Shown here: positions 1 through 8,072 of the stretch, in pieces | How the letters are laid out: every line of letters starts with the position of its first letter | Numbering within the stretch: position 1 is the stretch's first letter | NCBI RefSeq assembly: GCF_022631375.1 | Contig: NZ_JALBGC010000001.1 | Span: forward strand, 992,001 to 1,056,000 | DNA from: Hymenobacter cyanobacteriorum | GTDB lineage: Bacteria > Bacteroidota > Bacteroidia > Cytophagales > Hymenobacteraceae | Length of the DNA stretch: 64,000 bases | Reading direction: 5' to 3' | Notes under the pieces: generated by a model | The model's database searches: none | What the model was told of the DNA's origin: nothing | The model's input: only the letters and a program-made list of their open reading frames with translations | Translations under genes and position numbers: made by a program

Positions 1-87
1 CGCTGTCCGCCCCACGATGACCGGCAAGCCAGCCACCAGGTTGCACTGGCCTACTACCTACCCCCTCTTTTCCTGGTTATCAACCAA

Positions 88-822
88 TTATTTTGAACTC
101 AACAATGCCTGCGTCACGGGCAGGGCGCGGTCGGCCCATTCCCGCATCTGCGGGCCGGAGTAGTGCAGGCCGTCGCTGGTGAACTGGCTGCGGGCACCGG
201 CCGCCGCGCGGGTCAGGTCCGTGATGTTGATGTAGGCCACGCTGGCCTGGCGGCACTCGTCCTGCGCCGCGGCATTGAACTGGTCGATTTCGAGCCCGAT
301 AGCAGCCGGGTCGCGGCCCTGGCGCTGGCCGTAGGGCGACTGCCCCCAATCGGGAATCGAGAGCACCACCACGTGGCCCGGCCGGCCGCCGGCAAAGCCA
401 ATGGCCTGCTGCAACAGCGCCCGAAACTCTACCCGGTACTGGGCCAGCGACTGGCCCCGGTACTGGTTGTTCACGCCAATCAGCAGCGATACCAGCCCGT
501 AGGTGGCAGCCGGCCGGGCATCGGCAATGGCCGCCTGGAGCTCGGCCGTCGTCCAGCCGGTGCGGGCGATGTAGTCGGGTGCCGCTACGGCCACGCCCTG
601 GGCCGCGAGCAGGCCGGCAAGCTGCGTGGGCCAACGGTCGGCCGAGGCGGCGCCTTCGCCAATGGTGTAGGAGTCGCCCAAAGCCAGATACCTGAGGGCA
701 TTGGGACTGGCCGAGCCTCCGCCGTTGGCTGTGGCCGGGGCCACCTGCGGCGTAGCGCAACCCATCGTACCAACCAGCACCAGGGCCAGCAGCAGCGAAA
801 ACAGACGATTCAGACGATTCAT
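88..822 (-). CDS. SGNH/GDSL-family hydrolase lipoprotein
   Basis: Predicted 244-residue envelope lipoprotein with an SGNH/GDSL esterase fold. The N-terminus is a lipoprotein signal peptide ending in LVGTMGC (Cys about 22). Block I GDSYTIGEG gives the nucleophile Ser near residue 51, block III is seen as GVNNQ, and block V is SDGLHYSG with the catalytic Asp/His pair close to the C-terminus. The family hydrolyses esters or acyl groups on lipids and carbohydrates; the substrate cannot be told here. I chose the ATG at 822 over an upstream GTG at 852 because it places the signal peptide at the very N-terminus. It is transcribed away from the terminator at 884-924, so it is probably monocistronic within what is visible. 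Confidence 0.85.
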   Translation of the reverse strand: MNRLNRLFSLLLALVLVGTMGCATPQVAPATANGGGSASPNALRYLALGDSYTIGEGAASADRWPTQLAGLLAAQGVAVAAPDYIARTGWTTAELQAAIADARPAATYGLVSLLIGVNNQYRGQSLAQYRVEFRALLQQAIGFAGGRPGHVVVLSIPDWGQSPYGQRQGRDPAAIGLEIDQFNAAAQDECRQASVAYINITDLTRAAAGARSQFTSDGLHYSGPQMREWADRALPVTQALLSSK

Positions 823-883
823 AAGCGCGGTTTCAGGCCTCAACCGCCGCACCTACGCCAATAGTGCCCGGACAGATTGCCGA

Positions 884-924
884 AAAGCCCCGGCTCCCGA
901 TTTTCGTTCGGGTGCCGGGGCTTT
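884..924 (-). terminator. Rho-independent terminator hairpin
   Basis: An 11-bp stem, AAAGCCCCGGC at 884-894 against GCCGGGGCTTT at 914-924, with an inner cccga/tcggg extension. It follows the stop of the minus-strand gene ending at 949. The T-run on the minus strand is short (four), so strength is uncertain. Confidence 0.65.
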
Positions 925-948
925 CATCGTTCCAAAGGCTTGCGGAGG

Positions 949-1593
949 CTAAAAGTCAGCTTTCAGGCCCAGCGCGAGCGTCAGCAGCTGGCCGAAGCCC
1001 AGGCCACCGTTGCGGTTGTTGAGGTAGCTGGCCAGGTACAAATCGTTGCTGCCCAGCTCGTAGTAGAACGAGATTTTGCGCGGCTGCCCGGTGGCGGCAA
1101 TGGGCGGGGCCAGAAATGTGACGCGGCTGCCCAGCAGTGGGCCGTAGCGCGTATCGGTCGAAAACCAGTAGTAGTCGCTCGCATACTGCCCCTTCAGCTC
1201 GTCGTTGATGGTGCCGTGGGTGTAGCTGAAATACGCGCCTACCGTGAGCGGCGTCACCTGGAACTTCTCGCCCACCGGCAGCCGGAACGGCGAGTACAGG
1301 AATTTCAGCGAGGCCAGGCTGAGCGTGGAGCCGGCATAATGCTTCGGCACGTAGCCGATGAGGATGTCGGTGTCGATGTGGCCTTTGGCGTATTCGTAGC
1401 CGGCCCCGGTGGCCACCATGCCCAGGCCGCCGCCGGTTTGCAGGGCCAGGTGGGTGGGGCGGTACCAGGGGCGGGCGGACCGGCCGGCGGCAGCGGCGGT
1501 TTTGCCGGGCCCGGTGGCCGTGGTGTCGGGCGGCGTGATGGCGGCGGCGCGCAGGCCAGTCAGCAGCAGGGCGGAAAGCAGCAGCGTCTTCAT
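949..1593 (-). CDS. Secreted outer-membrane-barrel-like protein, unknown function
   Basis: 214-residue protein with a Sec signal peptide starting MKTLLLSALLL and cleavage near Ala-Ala-Ala-Ile. The mature part has alternating hydrophobic/aromatic stretches, repeated glycines and a terminal aromatic residue (LALGLKADF), as expected for a small outer-membrane beta-barrel; no family is recognised. The ATG at 1593 overlaps the TAA of the upstream metallophosphoesterase gene by one base (TAATG), so the two are probably translationally coupled and function together at the cell surface. A longer reading frame to 1635 lies inside the upstream gene and is unlikely to be used. Confidence 0.75.
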   Translation of the reverse strand: MKTLLLSALLLTGLRAAAITPPDTTATGPGKTAAAAGRSARPWYRPTHLALQTGGGLGMVATGAGYEYAKGHIDTDILIGYVPKHYAGSTLSLASLKFLYSPFRLPVGEKFQVTPLTVGAYFSYTHGTINDELKGQYASDYYWFSTDTRYGPLLGSRVTFLAPPIAATGQPRKISFYYELGSNDLYLASYLNNRNGGLGFGQLLTLALGLKADF

Positions 1594-2426
1594 TAGAACT
1601 TGACCCGTTTGATGCGGAATTGCTTGTCGCCCCACACGGTAACCACCATGTAGTGGCGCTCCGAAAAAGCGTCGGAGTTCACGTAGGTCACGCCGTCGTT
1701 GTAGGGCTGCGTGATGCTGTAGGAATGGTTGTGGCCGTTCATCTCAAACACCAGCCCCGGGGTTTCGCGCAGGGCCTGCACGTAGGGCAGGCGCAGGGCG
1801 GGGTCGAAATCGTCGTTGGTGGGCGGCACGTGCGAGATAACCACCTTGCGCCGGGCCCCATCGGCGTTGGCGAGCTGGGGCCGGAGCCAGGCCATGTCGG
1901 GCGCGGTGCCGTCGAAGTTGTACTCGCGCCCGTTGGTGTCCACCATGATGAACTTGGTGTTGCCGTACACAAACGAATAGTTGAAGGCCCCAAAAATGTG
2001 CTGGTACGTGGGCCGGCCGTTGCCCACGAGGTCGTGGTTGCCGATAACCGTGACGTAGGGCACCGTGAGGCGGCGCAGCTTTTCATCAACCCACTGCATT
2101 TCGCGGGCCAGACCGAAGTCGGAAATATCGCCGGCTACCACCAGGAAGGAAATGCCGAGCTGCTGGTTGGCGCTGGCCACCAGGGCCTCGGCTTCGTCGT
2201 AGAATTGCTGCGAGTCGCCGGTGAAGATGAAGCGCAGCGTATCGCCGGGCGCGAGAGGCTTGGCCGCGAGCCGGGCCAGGTTTTTCTCGGTGAGGTTGGT
2301 AAATTCTTCGGGGACGCGGTGGTCGTTGGGGCTGAATTCAATCAGGTTGCACCCCGCCAAGGCCATTCCGGCCGCCACACTGGGCAGCACCCGCGCCCAT
2401 CGGCGCACATCGATAACGGAAAACAT
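1593..2426 (-). CDS. Calcineurin-like metallophosphoesterase, lipoprotein
   Basis: 277-residue metallophosphoesterase with a lipoprotein signal (GMALAGC, Cys 26). The dimetal motifs are in order: TGDSQ (Asp about 71, with Gln where many members have His), AGDISD, IGNHD, SHVPP and NGHNHS. These match the Mets/calcineurin phosphoesterase superfamily, which cleaves phosphomono- or diesters using two metal ions. Lipid anchoring suggests a periplasmic or surface role. It heads a two-gene unit with the barrel-like protein whose ATG overlaps its stop codon. The substrate cannot be predicted. Confidence 0.88.
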   Translation of the reverse strand: MFSVIDVRRWARVLPSVAAGMALAGCNLIEFSPNDHRVPEEFTNLTEKNLARLAAKPLAPGDTLRFIFTGDSQQFYDEAEALVASANQQLGISFLVVAGDISDFGLAREMQWVDEKLRRLTVPYVTVIGNHDLVGNGRPTYQHIFGAFNYSFVYGNTKFIMVDTNGREYNFDGTAPDMAWLRPQLANADGARRKVVISHVPPTNDDFDPALRLPYVQALRETPGLVFEMNGHNHSYSITQPYNDGVTYVNSDAFSERHYMVVTVWGDKQFRIKRVKF

Positions 2427-2599
2427 ACAGGCAGCGCCGGCTCAAAGCCAGCTGATAAGAACAGAATTAAGACAGATTTGTCCTTAAACCCATTCTCGAA
2501 TGGCAGGGTTGGGGGTTAATTCGCTTTTAATCTGCCAACAGCTGCGGGTTCGCTGTATTCGTTTTATTCACAACCGGTTCAGCCGGCTACAAATCAGCT

Positions 2600-3442
2600 T
2601 CAGGCCATCACGGCCACCAGCTGCAGGGCTGCTTCGGCCAAGGCTTTATCACCGGCCAGTTGAGCCAGCGGGCGGGCCTCGGCCGGGCTCAAGCCCTTCG
2701 TGAACAGCCGCCACGCCACGTCTGGGGGCAGTGCCGCCTCGGCAGCGGGCACTACATCTGGTACGGGCGGGCGCAGCTGCCATGCCTCGGCAGCCCGCAC
2801 CAGCTGCCACACGCCGCCGCTGGCCGTATCGATGCGCACCTGCACCACGGTGCCCACCGGGGCCGCCACGGCGCGGTAGGCGTGCGGCAGCCCGCGCAGC
2901 ATGGTTTCGATGAACGGGCGGAAAAGCTGCGGCGCCAGCAGCGGCGCCGTCTGGCCCACGGCTGCGCGGATTTGCTGCTGGTGGTGCCACTTCTCGGTGT
3001 AGTCGCGGGCAATGTGGAACCAGTTTTTCGACTCCGCCTCGCCGGCCCAGGCTACCGAAAACGCAGCCGGGCCCCACGGGTCGAGCGTGTGCAGGTAGGC
3101 CGTGTACTCGGCACCCGATTGCGCCAGCAGCTCAATCAGAACCGCCGGGCTGAGGCGGCGGGCGGCCCGCACCCAGTCGGCGTTCAGCCGGTTGAGGTAG
3201 GCCACAATGCCGGTGTAGCTGGTATCGGCCGGGGGCGCTTCGCCGAAGTGGCCGTCGCGCAGCATCGAGAGCGTGCGCAGGTTGCCATCGAGCAGGTGGG
3301 CGGCCACGTCGTGCACCGTCCACTCGCGGGCCAGGGTGGGGCGCTGCCAGTCGGCGGGCGCGAGGCTTCGCAGCAGCTCCAGCAGCAGGCGGTCGAGTTC
3401 GGGAAAGAGCGGCAGGGTTTCAATGGGCGGTTTTTTGGGCAT
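2600..3442 (-). CDS. DinB/maleylpyruvate isomerase-fold protein
   Basis: 280-residue cytoplasmic protein. The N-terminal half fits the DinB/MDMPI four-helix bundle: WTVHDVAAHLLDGN near residues 42-55 supplies the first metal-binding His, and ARDYTEKWHHQQQIR near 146-160 supplies the Glu/His-rich second part. Members are metal-dependent thiol transferases or isomerases, often annotated as mycothiol-dependent; Bacteroidota do not make mycothiol, so another low-molecular-weight thiol or a different reaction is likely. The C-terminal 100 residues look like the sterol-carrier-type domain often fused in this family. No signal peptide. The neighbouring genes give no functional clue. Confidence 0.75.
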   Translation of the reverse strand: MPKKPPIETLPLFPELDRLLLELLRSLAPADWQRPTLAREWTVHDVAAHLLDGNLRTLSMLRDGHFGEAPPADTSYTGIVAYLNRLNADWVRAARRLSPAVLIELLAQSGAEYTAYLHTLDPWGPAAFSVAWAGEAESKNWFHIARDYTEKWHHQQQIRAAVGQTAPLLAPQLFRPFIETMLRGLPHAYRAVAAPVGTVVQVRIDTASGGVWQLVRAAEAWQLRPPVPDVVPAAEAALPPDVAWRLFTKGLSPAEARPLAQLAGDKALAEAALQLVAVMA

Positions 3443-3468
3443 AGGGCATCAGGGTGAAGGAACGGACG

Positions 3469-4194
3469 CTATTTAATCTCAAAAACTACGTCGTATACCG
3501 CCTGCACCTTGATTTTGCGCAAGTTGGGTGTAAAGATGCTGCCCGTTTCAGCCTGCATTTCCGAATTGCTGCCCAGCTTCATTCGCTTGTCATAGCCCAG
3601 CCGATAATCGCCCAGCGGGTCATTTCCGAGGCCGCCGGGCAGGATTTCCACCATAGCCACCACGCCCGCCAGCTGCCCGCCGGCTAGCTTCACGGCGCTC
3701 TGGGCTTTTTGGCGGGCATTGGCGGCGGCGCGGCCCGCTACGTCTACTTTTATCGCTTCCAGCCGGGCGTTTTCTAAGTTGGTCACCCGCAAGTTGTCGG
3801 CTCCGGTTTGCACCAGGCGCGGAATGAGGTCGTTGAGAATTTTGGGGTTGTCGAGGCTCAGGCGGTACACTTTGGTGAGGGCGACGCTGGTGTTGGCCGT
3901 TTTCGAAAAGCCGCCGTAGCCGCTGGCGCTCAAGTCTTCGAGCACCAGCTTTTCGGGCGCGATGCCGGCCTGCTTCAGCACTTGCTGCAAGGCCTGCTCC
4001 TGCTCTTGGGTGCGCCCACTCTCCTTTACGTTATCCGAAAACCGGTAGGTGAGCAGCAAATCCAGCTTTTCGGGGTCGAGTTCCTGCTCGGCGGTGCCAC
4101 GCACCAGAATGGTGTGCGGCGGATGCAGCGGTGCGGGCGCCTGGGCACCCGCCAACCGGGCCAACGGCAACAAGAACAGAAAGAAGTAGCGCAT
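3469..4194 (-). CDS. SIMPL domain (DUF541) periplasmic protein
   Basis: 241 residues with a signal peptide (MRYFFLFLLPLARLAGAQA). The mature part fits the SIMPL/DUF541 family: a strand starting TILVRGTAEQELDPEKLDL, a central segment around VYRLSLDNPKILNDLIPRL, and the typical helix in which residues of the form AAANARQKAQSAVKLAGGQL repeat Ala/Lys. Family members are periplasmic or outer-membrane proteins linked to oxidative-stress tolerance or surface signalling, with no known enzymatic activity. It is 26 bp from the DinB-like gene and could be cotranscribed with it; the metB terminator lies just upstream. Confidence 0.85.
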   Translation of the reverse strand: MRYFFLFLLPLARLAGAQAPAPLHPPHTILVRGTAEQELDPEKLDLLLTYRFSDNVKESGRTQEQEQALQQVLKQAGIAPEKLVLEDLSASGYGGFSKTANTSVALTKVYRLSLDNPKILNDLIPRLVQTGADNLRVTNLENARLEAIKVDVAGRAAANARQKAQSAVKLAGGQLAGVVAMVEILPGGLGNDPLGDYRLGYDKRMKLGSNSEMQAETGSIFTPNLRKIKVQAVYDVVFEIK

Positions 4195-4230
4195 CAGGAA
4201 AGGGGTTAAAAGAGTGGGTTAAAAATAAAA

Positions 4231-4262
4231 GCGCCGGGTCGCCCACAAAGGCAACCCGGCGC
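4231..4262 (-). terminator. Rho-independent terminator of the metB-like gene
   Basis: Stem GCGCCGGGT (4231-4239) with ACCCGGCGC (4254-4262). On the minus strand it is followed by a T-rich run (complement of 4221-4230), placing it directly after the PLP enzyme gene that ends at 4295. Confidence 0.8.
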
Positions 4263-4294
4263 TTCCAACGCAAAACCGCGGCTGATAATATGCC

Positions 4295-5434
4295 TTAGCC
4301 AATGGCCTGAGCCAAATCGGCAATCAAGTCCTCGGCATCCTCAATGCCCACGCTCAGGCGAATGAGCGAGTCGCTCAGGCCCGACTTGCGGCGCTGCTCG
4401 GCCGGGATGCTGGCGTGCGTCATCGTGGCCGGGTGGCCGCTCAGGCTTTCGACGCCGCCCAGGCTTTCGGCCAGCGTGAAGTACTGGAACTTCTCCAGCA
4501 CGGCAATGGCGTCGGCCTGCTTATCGCCTTTCAGCACGAAGGAAATCATGCCGCCGAAGTCGCGCATCTGCCGGGCGGCCACGGCGTGGTTGGGGTGGTT
4601 TTCGAAGCCGGGCCAGTACACCTTCTCCACTTTCGGGTGCTGGCGCAGGTACTCGGCCACGGCGCGGCCGTTTTCGCAGTGCCGCTGCATGCGGATGTGC
4701 AGGGTTTTCAGCCCACGCAGCACCAGGAAGCAGTCCTGGGGGCCGGGCGTGCCGCCGCAGGCGTTCTGGTAGAAGCTCAGGCGCTCGTGCAGCTCGTCGT
4801 CGTTCACCACCAGCGCACCCATCACGGTGTCGGAGTGGCCGGCCATGTACTTGGTGAGCGAATACATCACGATGTCGGCCCCCAAATCCATGGGCGTTTG
4901 CAGGTAGGGCGTGCTGAACGTGTTATCGACGGCCAGCAGCGCGCCGGCTTCCTTGGCCACGGCCGCGGCGGCGGCAATGTCGATGATGTTCAGCAGCGGG
5001 TTGGTAGGCGTCTCAACCCAAATCAGCTTGGTTTTTTCGCTCACCACGGCCTTCACTGCCTCCATATCGTGCATGGGCACAAAGTGGAATTTGATGCCGA
5101 ATGGCTCGTACACTTTGGTGAAGAGACGGTAGCTGCCGCCATACAGGTCGTTGGTCGAAATCACCTCATCGCCGGGCTTGAGCAGCTTCATCACGCAGTC
5201 AATAGCAGCCATGCCCGAGGCGAAGGCGATGCCGTGCTTGCCGTTGTCGAGGGCGGCCACGGCGGCCTGTAATTGCGAGCGGGTGGGGTTGTGCGTGCGC
5301 GAGTATTCGAAGCCCATGTTTTTGCCGGGCGACGTTTGCACGTAGGTCGAGGTCTGGTAGATGGGCGTCATGATGGCCCCGGTGGCGGGGTCCGGGTGCA
5401 CGCCGGCGTGAATGGCTTTGGTGGCGAATTTCAT
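4295..5434 (-). CDS. metB: Cys/Met-metabolism PLP enzyme (cystathionine gamma-synthase/lyase type)
   Basis: 379-residue fold-I PLP enzyme. The N-terminus MKFATKAIHAG and the substrate loop with QTSTYVQTSPG and YSRTHNPTR are typical. The cofactor-binding segment MYSLTKYMAGHSD holds the Schiff-base Lys (about 195). ESLGGVESLSGHPATMTH near the C-terminus is the usual substrate-binding stretch. Members make cystathionine from an activated homoserine (MetB) or cleave it to cysteine (gamma-lyase, MetC type); motifs alone do not separate these, so the symbol is provisional. The ATG at 5434 is chosen because all upstream sequence lacks family similarity. It has its own terminator and is divergent from the VTT gene. 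Confidence 0.85.
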   Translation of the reverse strand: MKFATKAIHAGVHPDPATGAIMTPIYQTSTYVQTSPGKNMGFEYSRTHNPTRSQLQAAVAALDNGKHGIAFASGMAAIDCVMKLLKPGDEVISTNDLYGGSYRLFTKVYEPFGIKFHFVPMHDMEAVKAVVSEKTKLIWVETPTNPLLNIIDIAAAAAVAKEAGALLAVDNTFSTPYLQTPMDLGADIVMYSLTKYMAGHSDTVMGALVVNDDELHERLSFYQNACGGTPGPQDCFLVLRGLKTLHIRMQRHCENGRAVAEYLRQHPKVEKVYWPGFENHPNHAVAARQMRDFGGMISFVLKGDKQADAIAVLEKFQYFTLAESLGGVESLSGHPATMTHASIPAEQRRKSGLSDSLIRLSVGIEDAEDLIADLAQAIG

Positions 5435-5620
5435 GGGTGGGCTGTAGAAGTGATGGGGCCGGATGGGCCGCCAGCAAAGGTCGGGGATTAATCGGAAATA
5501 GCCGGCTGGCGCCGCGCCGGCTGGCAGCTCTTGCCACCAGGGGCCCGGCCCTGGCCCGCGTTTCTGCGTACTTGCAGCACGAAACCCCGCCGCCGGATGG
5601 CCGGTTTTCGTTCCAAGCCT

Positions 5621-6358
5621 ATGTTTCGATTGCTGCGCGAGCTTTTCCAGAAAAACTTCTCCACGCTGCTCACCATGTTTTTGCTGGTGGCCGTGCCGCT
5701 GCTGGGCTCGGCCTCGCTGCTGGGCGTGCTGGCCACTCATCAGGAGCTGTTGCACCACCTCAGTGCCGGGCAGGTACTACTGTATTTCGTGGTCATTGCC
5801 TTCACCATGGCCTTTGCCCTCACCCCCACCACCTTCGTGGCCATCGTGACGGGCTACTACTTTGGCTGGGCGGGGCTGCCGGGCATGGTGCTGGCCTATG
5901 CGCTGGCGGCGGCCATCGGTTACGAGCTGGCGCTGCGCCTCGACCACGGCAAGCTGCGCCACTTCCTGCACCTCTTTCCTAAAGCCGAGGCAGTGCTGGG
6001 CGAGCTGCAGAACCAAAGCTGGCAGCTCATCCTGCTCACGCGCCTCTCGCCGGTACTGCCATTTGCGCTCATGACTTTCGTACTGGCCATTGTGGGCGTG
6101 CCGCGCAAGCGGTTTCTGGCAGCGTCGGTGTTGGGCATGCTGCCGCGCAGCCTGTTCTTCTACTGGCTCGGCACCGAAGCCTCCAACGTGCTGGCCCTGC
6201 TGAAGGACCCCGACCAAGGTTCGCTCAGTAAGCTGGTACTGGTGGGACTGGTGGCGGCGTCGCTGTTTGGGCTCTATTACGTCTTCAACAAAGCGCTGCA
6301 CCGCGCACTCCGCAGCAGCGCCATCGAAAATTCGGAAAAATCTCCGGCTGATTATTAG
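5621..6358 (+). CDS. VTT/TVP38-type inner-membrane protein
   Basis: 245-residue polytopic membrane protein. It starts MFRLLRELFQ and has about six hydrophobic segments. The region around ALTPTTFVAIVTGYYFGWAG and the following LTRLSPVLPFALMTFVLAIVG match the VTT (TVP38/TMEM64/DedA-like) core, including the Arg in the LTRLSP re-entrant segment. Family members are implicated in lipid scrambling and membrane homeostasis. ATG at 5621 chosen over in-frame 5531, which would add a Pro/Arg-rich leader lying in the divergent promoter region. The tRNA promoter begins 50 bp after the stop. Confidence 0.85.
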   Translation: MFRLLRELFQKNFSTLLTMFLLVAVPLLGSASLLGVLATHQELLHHLSAGQVLLYFVVIAFTMAFALTPTTFVAIVTGYYFGWAGLPGMVLAYALAAAIGYELALRLDHGKLRHFLHLFPKAEAVLGELQNQSWQLILLTRLSPVLPFALMTFVLAIVGVPRKRFLAASVLGMLPRSLFFYWLGTEASNVLALLKDPDQGSLSKLVLVGLVAASLFGLYYVFNKALHRALRSSAIENSEKSPADY

Positions 6359-6408
6359 CTACTTGCTGCCATTGGCGCATTTTTCTTGCGGCAAAATGCG
6401 TGCGCAGC

Positions 6409-6440
6409 TTGCACAGCCACTTTTTCCCGTCTTACCTTTG
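6409..6440 (+). promoter_or_regulatory. Bacteroidota-type promoter of tRNA-Arg
   Basis: TTG at 6409-6411, 21 nt spacer, TACCTTTG at 6433-6440. This fits the Bacteroidota -33/-7 consensus (TTG / TAnnTTTG) and ends 20 nt before the tRNA gene. Confidence 0.85.
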
Positions 6441-6460
6441 TGCTCCCAACACGGGAAAAG

Positions 6461-6534
6461 GGTTGTGTAGCTCAATTGGATAGAGCATCTGACTACGAAT
6501 CAGAAGGTTTAAGGTTCGACTCCTTACACGACCA
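6461..6534 (+). tRNA. tRNA-Arg (anticodon ACG)
   Basis: A full cloverleaf of 74 nt can be folded by eye: acceptor ggttgtg/cacgacc (one T-G pair), D-stem gctc/gagc, anticodon stem tctga/tcaga with loop ctacgaa (anticodon ACG at 6495-6497), five-base variable loop aggtt, T-stem taagg/cctta with loop ttcgact, discriminator A. The 3' CCA is not encoded. A34 would be edited to inosine by TadA to read CGN codons. Confidence 0.96.
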
Positions 6535-6540
6535 CAGAAA

Positions 6541-6570
6541 AGGCCCTCACAGCAATGTGAGGGCCTTTTT
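6541..6570 (+). terminator. Rho-independent terminator of tRNA-Arg
   Basis: Perfect 10-bp stem aggccctcac/gtgagggcct with a 6-nt loop and a run of T, seven bases after the tRNA. Confidence 0.92.
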
Positions 6571-6712
6571 GCTTTCCTAGAGTTCCCGTACGAAACCCGG
6601 GAATAGCCATTGTTGAAGAGCCCCAGAATAAAAAAATATTTGCAGCGGGATGCTCGGTCAAAACGGAAATTGTTCCGAAATGCCCATGTCCCTTCGAAAG
6701 CAACAACTTCGG

Positions 6713-6750
6713 ATTACGATTTCTTCGTATAATTACGAAAAAATCGTAAT
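6713..6750. repeat. AT-rich near-perfect palindrome, candidate operator or hairpin
   Basis: Two 17-nt arms, 6713-6729 and 6734-6750, pair with one mismatch around the 4-nt loop taat; each arm contains attacgat. It sits in a locally AT-rich stretch (about 6600-6770) between the tRNA terminator and the gene starting at 6851. The rest of this 316-base gap shows no gene. It could be a dimeric regulator site or form an mRNA hairpin; it has no T-run of its own as a classic terminator would. Confidence 0.7.
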
Positions 6751-6850
6751 ATTATGCCTTGCACTCCGTTCTCATTCGTGAGAGCAGGGTTGATGCCTGT
6801 TGAGCCCGCCTTCATACGAATCTACTACCTGCTCACGTTTGGCCTTTCAA

Positions 6851-8044
6851 GTGAACTTGCTCCGATTCGCGCTGCTCTTTCTTTTTTCTTCGCTTGGTGC
6901 GGCGGCGCAGGGCACGCTAAGCGGCACGGTGCGCGATTCGCTCACGCGGCAGCCGCTGCCTTTTGCCAGCGTGTTTTTGGCCAACACCACGCGCGGCGCT
7001 ACCACCGATGCGGCCGGGCACTACGTGCTGGCCGGGGTGCCGGCCGGCCGCTACGAGCTGGCGGCCACCTACCTGGGCTACCAGCTACGGCAGCGGCCGG
7101 TAGCAATAGGAGCGGGCGAGCAGCGGCAGGACCTGGGCCTGCTGCCCGCCGCGCAACAGCTGGCCGAAGTAGTGGTGCGGCCTAACCCCCACCGCGAAGC
7201 CGACTACCAACGCTTTCTGGAGCTGTTTCTGGGTACCTCCACCCGCGCCAAGCAGTGCCGCGTGCGAAACCCCGAGGCCCTGCAAATCGACTACGATGCC
7301 GAGCGCAACCGTCTCACGGCCACTACTGCGCGGGCGCTGGAAGTTGATAACCAGGCGCTGGGCTACCGCCTCACGTTTTACGACCTGGATTTCACGGCCG
7401 ACTTCGCCGACCAGCAGCTGACCGTGACTTCGCTTAGCCACCTGGTGTTTCGGGCGCTGCCAGGGGGCGCGGGGCGGCAGCGCCGCTGGGCCGCCGCCCG
7501 CGCCCAGTCCTACGCGGGCTCCTACTTGCACTTTTTGCGCAGCGTGTACACCAACTCGGTGGCCGAGGCGGGCTTTGAGGTGCAACGGCTGCGGCGCGTG
7601 CCCAACCGGCGGCGGGAGGTGGCCGACAGCATCCGGCGCGCCATTTACCATTCGGGAGCGGTGGGGCAGGCCGCCGTGCCGGATTCCGTCTGGCGCCTGC
7701 TCCAGCAGCCCCGTGCCCTCACGTACCTCTTTCAGCCGCTGCTGCCGCCGGCCAGCTACCGCCGGGCCGCGGGCACGCAGGTATGGCTGCGTTTCCCCGA
7801 TTTGTTGGCCGTTACCTACCCCCACGGCCGGCCCGATGCCAACTACCACGAGCTCAGCCTGACCCTGACGCCGGGGCGGGAGCAGGCTTCGCTGCTGCAT
7901 TTGCAAGTGCCCGTCGAGGCCGAACTCGACCCCACTGGCACCCCTACGGTGCCGCTGTCGCTGCTCACCGAGGGCTACTGGGGCTTTCTGCAAACGGGCG
8001 ACCTGCTGCCGCTTGATTACCAGCCCACCCCACTCAGCAAGTAA
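6851..8044 (+). CDS. Secreted CarboxypepD_reg-like domain protein
   Basis: 397-residue exported protein. A signal peptide (VNLLRFALLFLFSSLGAAAQG) begins at a GTG codon at 6851, the start preferred over upstream TTG 6800. Residues about 20-95 form a carboxypeptidase-D-regulatory-like beta-sandwich: GTLSGTVRDSLTRQPLPFAS and the TTDAAGHYVLAGVPAGRYEL repeat-type strand pair. The remaining 300 residues have no recognised family; Bacteroidota encode many such proteins with this N-terminal domain and an uncharacterised C-terminal part. The stop codon lies 28 bp before the TonB-dependent receptor, so the two probably form one surface-protein operon. Confidence 0.8.
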   Translation: MNLLRFALLFLFSSLGAAAQGTLSGTVRDSLTRQPLPFASVFLANTTRGATTDAAGHYVLAGVPAGRYELAATYLGYQLRQRPVAIGAGEQRQDLGLLPAAQQLAEVVVRPNPHREADYQRFLELFLGTSTRAKQCRVRNPEALQIDYDAERNRLTATTARALEVDNQALGYRLTFYDLDFTADFADQQLTVTSLSHLVFRALPGGAGRQRRWAAARAQSYAGSYLHFLRSVYTNSVAEAGFEVQRLRRVPNRRREVADSIRRAIYHSGAVGQAAVPDSVWRLLQQPRALTYLFQPLLPPASYRRAAGTQVWLRFPDLLAVTYPHGRPDANYHELSLTLTPGREQASLLHLQVPVEAELDPTGTPTVPLSLLTEGYWGFLQTGDLLPLDYQPTPLSK

Positions 8045-8049
8045 GTTTG
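8042..8049 (+). promoter_or_regulatory. Possible -7 element before the receptor gene
   Basis: TAAGTTTG fits TAnnTTTG and lies 23 bp before the receptor ATG, overlapping the preceding stop codon. The nearest TTG (8013-8015) is 26 nt upstream, longer than usual, so this may be only an internal or weak promoter. Confidence 0.35.
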
Positions 8050-8072
8050 TCTTTCCCTTTCCAACTTTCTCT

